This document shows, one piece after another, positions 34,901-46,408 of a DNA stretch of 64,000 nucleotides. Location: assembly GCA_022605955.1 (NCBI GenBank), contig JAKCOZ010000032.1, forward strand, positions 7,998,001-8,062,000. Direction: 5' to 3'. Position 1 is the first letter of the stretch. Each line of letters starts with the position of its first letter. Under the pieces are notes generated by a model, which had not been told where the DNA came from, did not search any database, and saw nothing but the letters and a program-made list of their open reading frames with translations. Position numbers and translations under genes: made by a program. Origin of the DNA: Rallus limicola (Eukaryota; Chordata; Aves; Gruiformes; Rallidae).

Positions 34901-35689
34901 ATGCTCTGACATGGTATGTGCAAAGAGGCGTGAATAATACTTTCTAGCCCTGAATTTGGCAGGGCTCCAGTAATGAAGCTAAGCAGAGCCCACAGGGAAT
35001 ATTCATCTTCAGATCCCATTACAAACTGAGTTTAAACATGTTACAGCTGCTAAAACTGGAAACTGCTCCCTCTATGCAAACTTAGCAAAATAATACGCAG
35101 TTGCCAAATACCTGCTTCCCACTGTAATATTACAGTTAATGTTTATATAATAAAAAGCATAACTAAGCAGAATAAGAAAAAATAATAATAATCTTGTTCG
35201 TACTTGAGGCTGCTAGGATTTGCTTGGAAAAGCGTGAATATCGATGAAAACACCAAATTCCTCCCTGCCCTCCACAAGATGCCTTGCACTGTACTAGCAG
35301 CACGGCCAGCTTTCAGCACAGGGCAACGCAAAGGCCTCTCCGCCATGTGTTAAGTATTTAAAATCGCTTTTAATAAAAGCACGTTTTATTACAATAATTG
35401 TTAGCACCACGAGGGGAGAGTGTTTGACTTTGTTTTGTTTCCATGGGAACGCGTCGCCCATTAAAAATCTACATATTCCAACCGTAAAGGTTTCAGACAC
35501 CGTCCCGCGCCCTGACGTGAGACAGGAGACGGTCCCAGCCCACGAGCGGCCCCTTCGGTGGAAGACGCCGGGCGATTAACCCCATGGCAGCGGCCGGGAT
35601 GGGAGCAAGGCCTGGGCCGACACAATTAATCACGGCTCGCGTGCTCGCCACCAAGCCTTGTAGGGTAACGCGGGATGCAAACTCCTCCT

Positions 35690-36430
35690 CACCAGAACTC
35701 ATTAGCTTTGGCGCTAATTAGTAACCGTGGCTTAAATTTCCTTCTCTGATCTTAAGGGTTCATGTGGGAGTACAAGGTTTTCATTTTAGTTATTTTTCAC
35801 TGAGCTCAGCAGTTGGCAGGCTGACAGCAGTAAAAATACATTTCGCCTAGCCGGTCAAAGGCCCGGAGCCAGCGGCAGGAAATCTGGAATTAAACGTTTT
35901 GTGTATCGGGGAGGCGGCATGACTAAGGTAAAACCGAATCAAAACACAAGGACGGCTTGTTCTAGGATTTCTCCCCTCCTCGTTCGAAACTGAGGGCCGG
36001 CAGTGCGCCATTCCCTGCCGCTGAGGTGGCTTTTGGGGTCAGCTGGAGAGAAGCCGGGCAGCAAGGCGGGCTTGCGAGATCCCGGGGAGATTGGGGTGGG
36101 TGGGAGCAGCACCAAGTCAAGCCACGCCAACAATTGCCCCTTCAACGTAGCGATTTCCGTCGGTTGCAATTTTCACTGGATGTTTTTTTCAGTTATCCTG
36201 TCACGGTACAACACAATTACCCACAGGATATGATCTTATCATTTGATTATTAGAAGTTTTTATAGTGCAGGAGTAATAAAGCTTAATACAGCTCTTGGAA
36301 CATGTAAGCAGCCGGCTCAACATGCCATAAAAAGCAGCCGGCTTAGCCAATTTAAGGTCAATATTGCCCAACACAGGAAGAATGCGATCTGCTGTTAGCC
36401 AAATACTTTAGCAGAGTGTGACATGTCTGA
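35690..36430. promoter_or_regulatory. Candidate conserved non-coding element
   Basis: Non-repetitive intronic sequence with TTAGCTTTGGCGCTAATTAG, CACAATTACCCACAGG and TTGATTATTAG-like cores, and the nearly duplicated phrase AAGCAGCCGGCT (about 36306 and 36332). The call rests on texture only. Confidence 0.25.
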
Positions 36431-39400
36431 AACCAACACAAGATACATTTTTTTTTTGGGTTTTTTTTTTTTTCTGTGTGTGTCAAGTATTTGCAGGGCA
36501 GGTTAAGATTTAATCACTCTTTGCGCAAGGAGATGTAAAGACGATGTCCAAAAAAGCAGGGCCGGATACCTCGAATGTGTTGTACTTTGGAAACATCAGC
36601 CCCAGTCTTCAGTCCCTTTGAACTGTGGCTGTATTCGGGGCTGGGGGGAAGTATCAAAGTATTCATATTAAAAATAAAAAGAAAGAAAAAAAAAAGAAGG
36701 AGGAAAAGAGGGGGAATATTTTGCGGTCTAAAGAATATTTACTTGTAAAGCCTGTGAGGAGACCAAATAAAGGGGTCTTTATCACGATCAAGATTCCAAT
36801 ATTAAGATTAATAAAATGTATTATTTATAAGTCAATTAACATAAATAGAATATGTAAGCACTAGTGTATTAAAAAAAAATCTTTCCACAGGCAGCAGATT
36901 TTAGCAGCATGAGGTTTTTGCTTTTCTTTTTTTTTCCCCTCTTTTTTTTTTTTTTCCCCTGGAATAATACAAGAATAACATTTTCCAGCCAAGAGCAGAA
37001 ACAGTAGGGGAGTCTTTGCTATCACAGGGCTTCTTATTAAATTCAGTCACTGTGAAAAGCCAGTCCCTCTCTCTCTTTTTTTTTTTTTTTTTAAATAAGA
37101 CAACTTAAAATCAATACAAGTTAGATTAACAAATCAGTACTATACTAATCCTGATTTATTACAATCGGCAATATTAAGTTTAATCACGTATAAACTGCTA
37201 CTCAAAAAAAGATTTTGCTTTACTAAGTCCTGAATTAAATAATGGTGCAGAGCGTACCGAGTTTTTAGATCTGCATCATCTGATATTATGAAAAATTCAA
37301 TGTACTTCTCTGCAGCAGATGTCAGAGGTCAGCAAATCTATTACAGTAATGTAAGTAATCTGGCTTTCTGCCAACCCTTTTTTAAAAAACACTGAAGCAG
37401 ATAATTTTATATTTACAAATTCTAAAATCCTCCAGGGACTGAATCTCTTTCCCAACAAAAAAGCAGAAACTTCACATTAGAGAAATGTATTTCACAGTAT
37501 ATCAAACATGTCTTTGTCATTAGCATTTCATAAAAAAAAAAAAAGGGGAAAAAAAGCCAAAAAAAAAAGCCCTTAATCTTTATTAGTCAACATTTTTTTT
37601 TTTCCCCAGCTACAGAACTAACAATACAAGATCTCATCTTAGCCAGTAACCACGACATTTTCATGTATTGATTATGCAGAATGGTTAACTTCTTTTTTTT
37701 TTTTTTTTTTTTGCCCTGACTCTGCTTCACAGGACACATGAGAGCACATTTATTTATAGACATGATAAAAAAAGTAGCTACAATAATGCAAAGGATCCGA
37801 CCAGCCCAGAAAGAGGAAGGAAATTAAATGTTAAGGCTGCCAGTTTCCTCTTTAATTCTCCCCACTGTGTATGGATATGCCGGGGCTCTCGGGCCAGGGA
37901 GGAACCATATGCCCAGGACACACAGGGTGAAGGAGGGAAGGAGACAGTTCAGCACAACCCCTATGGGTTTGGGTTTTTTTTTTTTTTTTAATATTGCTTA
38001 TTTCAGTGTTTATTTTTGTTTTCTTCCTGGCAGAAGAAAATACTCCAGCATGTCTCCCATTGACATCATCTTGCTTTCTCAAGGGCTCCAAGCCCAACAC
38101 AAAACAGCGTGCAATGGAGACTTCTCAGCCACAAAAATAATCTTGGAAGGACTTAAAATACTGGAGCCCATTCCTTGGGAGACACTGCCCCACTCTTGTG
38201 CTTGGCCAGAAGCTTAAGAGGGTTGATTGCAACAGGAATGGAAGAAGATTTAAATCTGCTCCACTAAATGAATACGGCAACTGGTTAACCCGTGGAACCC
38301 ACTGCCAATGGATATCTTGGGGCCAAGGGATTAGTCAGATTACGCAAGGATTAGATGCTAATGTAAATCATGAGAACATTAAGCTCTAAGGGTTTCAAAA
38401 ACACTGAAAAGGGACAGGCAATAAATCCCTTTACTGGTAGGAGTTTGGAAAACATTTCCCTCCTGGGCATATTATGCCACAGTAGCTCTTGCTCCTTCCT
38501 CTGAAGGCACTGCCGGAGCTGGGGGATGAGGCGGCTGGCCTGCCCTGCTCAGCACGGGAACCATCTGGTTCAGCAGCTCCTCCTGGCAGGCAGGCAGACC
38601 CAACTGCACCCCCATGCAGCAAGACAGTCTGAGTGGTCACCGAGCTGGGGCAGCTCAGGGTGGCACCACGGACAGCCTCTGCAGCACAAAGGGGTCCCTA
38701 TCGATAACCTCAGTATGGAGAAACATGATTCTTGTTCCCTAGAAACATTCGTTTGTTTGAAGGGGCCAGCAGGAATGTCCGAGCCCTGATCCCAAGAGAA
38801 GCCTTGTCTCTTTTACCCTGATGCTCTTCAAAAGGGCTAAAATACTTGGAGCAACACTGTGAGTGGAAGCATGGGAAACAAGCCACCTCCATCAGTAGTC
38901 AGCCTGTGGGGTGGCCAGGAGCGGGAGGCAGCTCTCCTGGGTGCCACCAACAAATAAATCCCCAGCAGAGAAGAGGGGAGAGGAGTAACCCACACTCCCA
39001 AGTTTCAGCCTGTTTTCCAGAACGGGGATACAAAAATACATTGAGGAAATCAAGCAGCGTGTTCCTCTGGCCTGATTTCCCTGGCCTGCATTGTACGATC
39101 AAGGAGTTACGAAAGCAAGCCTTGCGTGCCTTTGTGCAGAACACAATAGCAATAGGATTATTTGCATTTGTCTGAAGCACAGAACCAATGTGTGTTTTAT
39201 CAGCAAAGACAAAATACGTTTTGAGTTCTATTTTCTTCCCAAAAGAACTTTCCTTCCTTAAAGAAATGGCTCTTTCATCCTTTCATCAACAACTTTCCTC
39301 ACAGCCCACTGGGAGTGCTGGTGGGTAATGAGAATGGCTCACTGCTGAAAGGTGGGAACTGCGCTGCTGTAAGAGAATTCAAAGACACTTTGTTTTAAGT

Positions 39401-42352
39401 AAACTGGAAGTTAGTGACATTGCAAACACAGCTGTTGATTTAGCTGCACAGCCAGGTGAGGGAAGCTCAGGCACTTCTCGATCCTGCAGCTCAGCAGGGG
39501 GAGATGAACAACCCCAGTCTCCTATCTCTGCACAGGAATGATTCAAAGGAATGACAGAATTATAGGGACTGGAAGTTGGACGTCAAGACATCATTGAAGG
39601 AAGGGTGGCTGGGGCAGAGCAGCTTCCCCAGGTCTCTACTGACATTGCTCTAAGTCTCTATTTTGGCCACAGTCACCAGTTCTGCATCTAAAGGCAGACA
39701 GGCTTTTTATTCAGTGTGTCCACACAGCCCCTGCAATGCTCAGTCCCTACACTCAGGACAAGCCTTCAGGTGCCATTTTCCATCGCCCATGGGGTGCAGG
39801 TGTCCTGCAAGGATTCCAAAATCCCACCAATCCTCCCCAGGAGCTCTGTGCCACATCTCCATTGAACAGCGCTGAACACAAGCAGTGCAAGCCATACCAC
39901 GTTAGCAGAGTCCCACAGTAAAGTGAGAGATGGAAATCCCCAGCAGATCTGGGGTATCCGAGGGGAAAAAACCCCAACCTTTCTACCTTCCTCTTCATCC
40001 CTGGTGCTGCTCCTGCAAAGGAGAATGGCCTATCTCCCACTGCACAGCACCCTCCTGAGGCAACTCGGCTCCCAGCAAGGAAAAGGGGCTTGTCCCCCTG
40101 TGTAGGGCCTGTCCCTCCTCTGGGATGCCAAGGAATGAGCTTGCCATCCAAGGTACACTTTCCCTGATGCTGACCACCCAGCTCAACTGCTAGGAGTGCC
40201 AGGACTCCAAGAGCATTGGGGCACACCTCACAGCCTCAGAGCCAGGTAACACGTCGATGCACAGGCATGCCTGGGAAGTTCCCTCTGCTTGGGGGACAAC
40301 CCGCCTGGGAGCACTGGGTAGCATACGGCATCCCCCCAGTTCCGCTGGGACAAAGCCCTGGGTGGAAAGAAGGATGTGGCTGGGAAAAAGATTCCCTGCA
40401 AGGACAGAGATCATTGCTTTCCATGAAGGCAGAGATCGCTGCCTTTCACTGGAAGGCAGTGCCCAAGTGTGTCGCACCCAAGGACTCCTGCTGGCTGCAG
40501 TGCTGGCCAGCAAGTCTCTGAGGCTGAAAACCCAGAAATTTTGGAAAAAAAAAAGCCCTAAACCTGTGTGTTCTCAGATGTTTTGAATGGATAGCTAAGG
40601 ATCTGTTTTAATGGTAAACAATTACATTCCTCTGTCATCTGATACTTTTTAAATTTTGGGGAGAGGGGAAGCTTTCTGAATTTTCAATAGCTCCTTTGTT
40701 AAAGCATCTGTTACTCACATAATTGAAAAGATGTTTGTTCAGTGGTATGCTTGAGAGTACAGTTATTTAATCTTAATGATAAAGCCCCGAGGGCAGAAAA
40801 TCATAAGTAGAAACCTCTTGTTATTTATCAAAAAGAGAAAAAAAGAGAAAAAAAACCCCAACCAACCCCAAACCAAAAACCCAGGAAAAGAGAGAGCTGA
40901 GACACCTCATCTATCTTCAGGCTTAAATTTGTGCTTGACAGAGAACTATTGAGAGAATTTGCAACTTGTGAAGTTTTCTGGGAGTCTGGGACTAGCTGAA
41001 CTGGGGGGGGGGGGGAGGACAGGAAAGTGGGGTGAAGGCAAAATTAAAACAAGCAAGTTAGTATGACAAGAAAAAACTGCTGCTTGGCAAGGGGTGGGTT
41101 TGTTGTTTTTTTTTTGGGTCAAACAAAGAGCTAGCTGTAGTTTACAGCATGACATAACATTTGATTAATTTTTGCCTGAGGATGTTTTCACACTTAACAG
41201 AGTAAATCAAAACCTTCTATTAATTACAATGTGTATTAAAAGATAACCATAAGCATTTTCATGTAGATGCTATTCCAGCCTCCCGGTTTTTGTTCCTTCT
41301 ATATAAGATTGGCTGTGATTTCCTAGGAGGCTCCACTGAAATGCTTCCACATTACCGAAGTTATCCGAATGCTTTAACAAAACCAAACAGCATTTGCATG
41401 GAGCGCGGGGCTCTCTCGCGTATTGAATTACTGCACAATATCCTGAGGGTAGAGAGACTTTACGGCTCTTAAAGGGAAGCTGTGTAAGGGGCTTATTTTG
41501 ACCTGCCTTGTGTTTCTCATATTATATAAAATTAATGTGAGCGATTTAGAGAGAAAGATGGCAGAAGAGGCTCTGAACTGCACGAGACACTGCGTCTCCC
41601 AGGCTTTAGACTGCTGGTATGGGACAGATCCAAAGGGTGCTCTGCAAGTGCCTGGCACTACCCTCACAGCCAGAACAAAACCCTCGGTGAGTCTGTGCCC
41701 AAAGCACACAGGCACTGCTGACTTGTGAAGACTCATGACCCACTCTGGGGACCTACCTCACCTACCTGCTCCTCATCAAGTCCTGGTCACTTTTGGCTCT
41801 GTAGAATGCTCTGCCACTCAGCTGCAGGAGTCTGATGAGAGCATAAAGCCTAATAAACCCTCTCCAGCTGGCCTTCACCAGGACAGTCTGGTTTTCAAGG
41901 TGGTAGTGACTCTTGAGGGCCAGGATGAGAGACACACTGCTGAAGAGCAGGATATGGCCCATGGGATGCTCTGGGGCCATCCCTGCTGGAGACCCCAAGG
42001 GAACCAAGCTCCCTGCAGCACCCAAAAAGGCCATGAGGGCTCCTGCTCTATGAGACCATCCAGCTGCCTCCCACAACACCTTCTGTCCACCAAAGCAGCC
42101 AAGGAACGTTACAGCATGCCGTTGCACACCACAGTTCCCCAGCCCATACATGTCTGCACATAGCTCCTGCAGCACAAGGCTTGCTTTGGAGGAAACCAAG
42201 GTGAATCACAGCCAGACTTGGAGGCAGAAAAAGGCCCCAACAGGCACACTCCTTGTGTTTTTGTTTTGCTCAATACATTTTATTGGGAACTTTATACACC
42301 TTGCAAAATAGCAGGCTGGGTTTTGGGCTGTTTGGATGGGTGGGTTTTTTTT

Positions 42353-42379
42353 GGGGGGGGGGGGGCGGAGGGGCAGGGG
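42353..42379 (+). other. G-run cluster (quadruplex-prone DNA)
   Basis: Thirteen consecutive G followed by two further runs of four G with short loops, on the non-template strand relative to the + orientation and antisense to ARID5B. It meets a quadruplex pattern in DNA only. Confidence 0.6.
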
Positions 42380-45300
42380 AAAGTAGTGGCGGTATAATAT
42401 TTATGAAAAATCCCTATCAACACCGTCACTGGAGACACAGCCTATTGCTCACACTGGAAAATTAAAGCTGCAGATCACGTGCTTTATGTAAAAGCGAAAG
42501 AAACCTCAAACCCTGGCTGTGAAAACCACATCTGCATTATGAGGGGAAGGCAGCACAGAGAAGAGCGCTTTGCTGAAGAGTAGCCGTTTCTGAGGGTTTC
42601 TCACTAAGAGCGAGATGTAGGGTACTGACAAGGGCTGGGAGGGTTTCACAGAAAAGGTTCGGGCTGAATCAGCTAATCCCAACCACACGCACCTCTAGAC
42701 CCTGGCCCTCTGCAATCACGCAAAGCAAGGGCACGAAAGGAGCCCAAATGAAGAAAGGAAAGAGCAAAACAACAACCCATCAGCTCTGTACGGTCCGAGT
42801 CCTGCACAGAGCCACGGCCCCACGATGGGAAAACATTAATGCTTTTTATATTGGTAATCATCTGTAACACGAGCAATTAAGTACAGTACTAATGGACTAT
42901 AGCCAAGAGCCTGGTACTAATATTAAAAACTGACAGAGATGAATAGGTTTGGAAGGGAAACTAGGCTGACAAAGACATTTTTATGAAGTGTTCGGGCCTA
43001 TTTGGAACAACCCAATCAGAGGCAGGTTCAGACCAGCCATGCCTACAGTGACAATAACGCGTTCATTGGCATTGCACGATGCCTGCTATGCTTTAAATAA
43101 AAACACCCCTTGCTTCTGCCCAGCAACCTGCACTTCCATTATTCTACTCATTAATAAAACAAAAGTTGCCTAACTAATATACAAATAACGCTTACTGAAA
43201 GGCTGGCAGCCTCGCCTGGGTTTAAAATGAAACCGGTTACTGGAAACACAACCCCGTGCTACACGAAAAACGGACTGGCTGATAACGCACACAAAATCTT
43301 TCTTTCCCTTTTACCAGGGAAACAAAGCAACCGACCAACGCACTGCCTTCCTGCAGCCCCGCAGCCGCAACCACCGCCACCCCTGCTCCAAAGGCGGGGG
43401 CACTGAGAGCAGAGCTACGCGCTCCCCTCAGACTTTCAACCTGGCTTCCTTTCAGCTTGTGGCATCCTTGGTACCACGGGTCTGCAGCAACACGTTGGCT
43501 TTTCACAGGCTACAGGCACACCTTGTGAGAAAGGCAACAATTCTTCACAGGATTTGCTAGACAGGGGGGGAATTCTGCCCTCTCTATTTCTTGGTGGGTT
43601 TTACCTTTTGTTTTTACATTTTCTTTTTTTTTTTTTTTTGTTCTCTGGAGTTGGGTGCAGAGGGCAGGAAGATGGGATGCAGCACTTAAAATGGGACACA
43701 GGTGCCACACCATCCTCAGTAATCCAAGCATGTCACCGAAAGGTTGCTGCTACCTAAGCAGCCCTGCTATGTACAAGCTGGTGTGCAAACATCTAGTAGC
43801 TTCACTGTCATCTTGTAAGAAAGCTAGTTAACACAACACGGATGCCCATGAGATCTAGTTGTAGAGATGAATGGCAAGGTTAAGTCAAACAGCAGCAGGA
43901 TCAACGAAGCCAGGGAACTGCCTGTTCTGCCTCCAGTAAGCAAGGAAAGGCCGGTGGGATTGAGAACGGAAAAAATGCGAGGTTTATTCAGCATTTACTT
44001 CCCAGCTTAATTCAATTTCCAGTTTAGCTTTACAGCTCACCTTCAAGTTAGAAAACGTATGTGTGTCCTGAATCATGAATGTGTGTTCCTGCACTGCAGT
44101 TCTAGTTTTAGATTAAATGTCATCTGAGCACTTTGGCTATAAATGAGCATTACATTTACAGGTGCTGCAGTTAGAATTACCAGCTGAAACAAACCATGAC
44201 AATTTCATTTACATTTTTTCCAAGTCTCAGGCTGAATACAGCTTTCCTATGGTGGAAAAAAAGAAAAAGAAAAGAATAAAGAAGTGCCTAACACTAGAAA
44301 TCTAGAGATTGGACCAGCCACTGAGGTTTGCTGTATATGTGTTCTGGTTTTTTGGGCTCGATTTGGTAAAGTGTATTTTAGGGAAGCTCAGGGCTGACCT
44401 AAAAAATCCCACAAGACTTTTGCTCCACATGTCATCTTCTGTCAGCCTGCCATAGTGATGGAAAATGGGTGCTGCCTCCTATCAGGCCTAATCCTGAACT
44501 ACACACAACAAACTGGCATTCAAGAACTCAGATTTGAGCTCTTTGGTGTGCTAAGGCTGATCTAGCCATAAACTAAAGACTCCTTCCTCAGAACGACTCA
44601 AAGCAAGCTGAACTTGGCTTCTGGGCAGCCTCAGAAAGCTTTTCAATCTTGAAGGTATCATGGATCTGCTCCAGGATTCCTAGTGAGCACAACAGGCTTT
44701 GTGGCACTTCCTAGCATACCCCTGAGTAACTGCTGAGTAAGTCACAAGCACAAGTCTCTCCATCAAAAAGGAGTGCATGTAAAAATATCAAACCCAACCA
44801 CTAGCATGAAAGCAGGAGAGAGAGACAGGCATTCATGGAATATTTGTAAATGGCTCATTTCTTTTTCCACAACTACAAGAGACACACTCTCTCTGTGACT
44901 CTAGGATTCCAACATAGACCTCAGTGACGCTTGCTCCCTGTGCAGCCTAAGCCCGCAGAGACCTAACTTTCACATGTGCCTCGGTCTCCTTTGGCCAAAG
45001 AAAAGCATCCTATATAAAGCACATCTGGTGAGGGAAGACCCAGACTGCAGTTTGAAACCCATCAGCTGGCTTGGGTGCAAGAGGAAGCCCCGAACCTCTT
45101 GGAGCTGTAGCGATGGGTAGGCAGGAAGAGCAGATTACCCACAATCTGGTGAGTCAACGATCTCTAACATTTGTCTGCAACGCAGAGGCAGGGAAAACCC
45201 CCACCTGACGTGCAGAACAACAAAATCGGTTCTTTGCTTGATCTCCAGAAAGCTTCTAACTCTTAACTTTCATACTGGCATCACGTGCAACCTCTTAGTG

Positions 45301-45565
45301 CAGCCACGTCCTTACGTTGGAGACACCTCCTGTAAATGAGGGTTCCCCAACCTCTCCCTCCACAAGGAGGGCAGCGTTTTCCTTTTGAGTGACCAACACC
45401 TAAGGCATGACAAGGAGGTGAAAAACCTGCCCACTGAGCACACAGGCAAGTACAATCTCTTCCTGACCCCAGCAAAGTAACTTGTTTATGCCCAGGAACA
45501 AGAGATTGGACTTTCCTTATCTGAGCCTGAAATTGCAGAGCTTTTCTTAACATTTGCTTGTTGAA

Positions 45566-45592
45566 GGGGGGGGGTGGGGTGGGGGGGGTGGG
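45566..45592 (+). other. G-run cluster followed by a polypurine tract
   Basis: Four G-runs (9, 4, 8 and 3 bases) separated by single T bases, followed to about 45650 by an almost pure A/G tract. It is antisense to ARID5B. A compact quadruplex or triplex (H-DNA) candidate on the DNA level. Confidence 0.65.
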
Positions 45593-46310
45593 ACAGGAAA
45601 GAAAAAAGGAAAAGGGGAAAAAAAAAAAAAAAAAAGAAATAAAAGAATAAAACAGTTGTTCCTAAGACCCATACCAAACCAAAACAACATTCCAGCTCCA
45701 GTATTTTATTCAATGTGTGCTGGCTTCACAAGCCCTGGACGTTATTATCTACATGGGAAGAATAAGAAATCAACAGTTCTGACCAGCAACAATGGCTGCA
45801 GAGAAAGAGCATTTGGCAGCAGCTCGCAGGCAGGGAGGAGGGAAGGAATGCAGTGAAGAAGAGGAATGCAATGCTCTGCATGACCTACAACATTAACAGC
45901 ACCCTGCATTGTGGGCCACCCCATTATTTTGATCACAACCACAATTTGCTTAATTGGTATTCCTAAAAAACGACAGAAGACAAGTGTTTGCATCAATTAG
46001 CTGTCGTTTCTTATTTTTCCTTGAGTACATTTTGCTCAATTTTTCAGGTTCTTTAACTGGAAAGCTGTTGTAAAAATTAAGACATGTAGCAAAGAAAAAT
46101 CAGATGCTTGTTTTATTTATTTAGTCACTGTAGACACACACTCTGGTTTAAATTACAATGGATTATCTGACTAAACTGTTGGGGGAGTATTTACTACATC
46201 TTTAAGAAGCCTCTCTCTCTCTCTTTCTCTAATTCTTTATAAAACACTTTGAAGGCTCTCCAAATTAATTTTTTCATTATTAAACAAGCATTTCAGATTT
46301 GTTATCTTAC

Positions 46311-46408
46311 CTTTCATAATGTCTGCGAGTACATGTAGCAGCACTTGTGCTTCCAGGGTTACCACCTAATTCATCATAAATATGTTTCCATTGTCGACGG
46401 GCTGTTAT
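46311..46408 (-). CDS. ARID5B: ARID5B exon: C-terminal part of the ARID domain
   Basis: A 98-bp exon starting on a codon boundary and ending two bases into an Arg codon before GTAAGATAAC. It encodes ITARRQWKHIYDELGG followed by NPGSTSAATCTRRHYER, identical to the mammalian ARID domain as I recall it. The W-K-x-I-x-D-E-L and TSAA-T-x-R-x-x-Y patterns are hallmarks of ARID helices 5 and 6, where the domain contacts AT-rich DNA. Acceptor CCATTTTTACAG is strong. Confidence 0.97.

Larger units (their letters stand above)
33587..46310 (-). other. ARID5B: ARID5B intron, 12.7 kb
   Basis: Phase-2 intron between the exon ending TATGAAAG|GTAAGA and the CCCCTAG acceptor. It is the longest intron fully inside the window. 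It holds AT-rich sequence with poly(T) tracts (36450-36475, 36930-36958, 37078-37092, 37690-37712), G-runs (41003-41015, 42353-42379, 45566-45592) and TAAT-rich blocks near 34380-34900 and 35690-36430. GC-richer, open-frame-rich stretches near 38430-40520 and 41730-42200 show no protein resemblance. No clear CR1 copy was found. Confidence 0.85.

Noticed and set aside
39541..39600. Possible very old CR1 3' end (AGAATTATAGGGACTGGAAG)
   Set aside because: Only a short, weak resemblance to the CR1 terminus, with no supporting neighbouring sequence.
41735..42199. Overlapping open frames of about 140 codons on both strands
   Set aside because: Open frames on both strands at the same place in GC-rich sequence are typical of composition. 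No protein resemblance.
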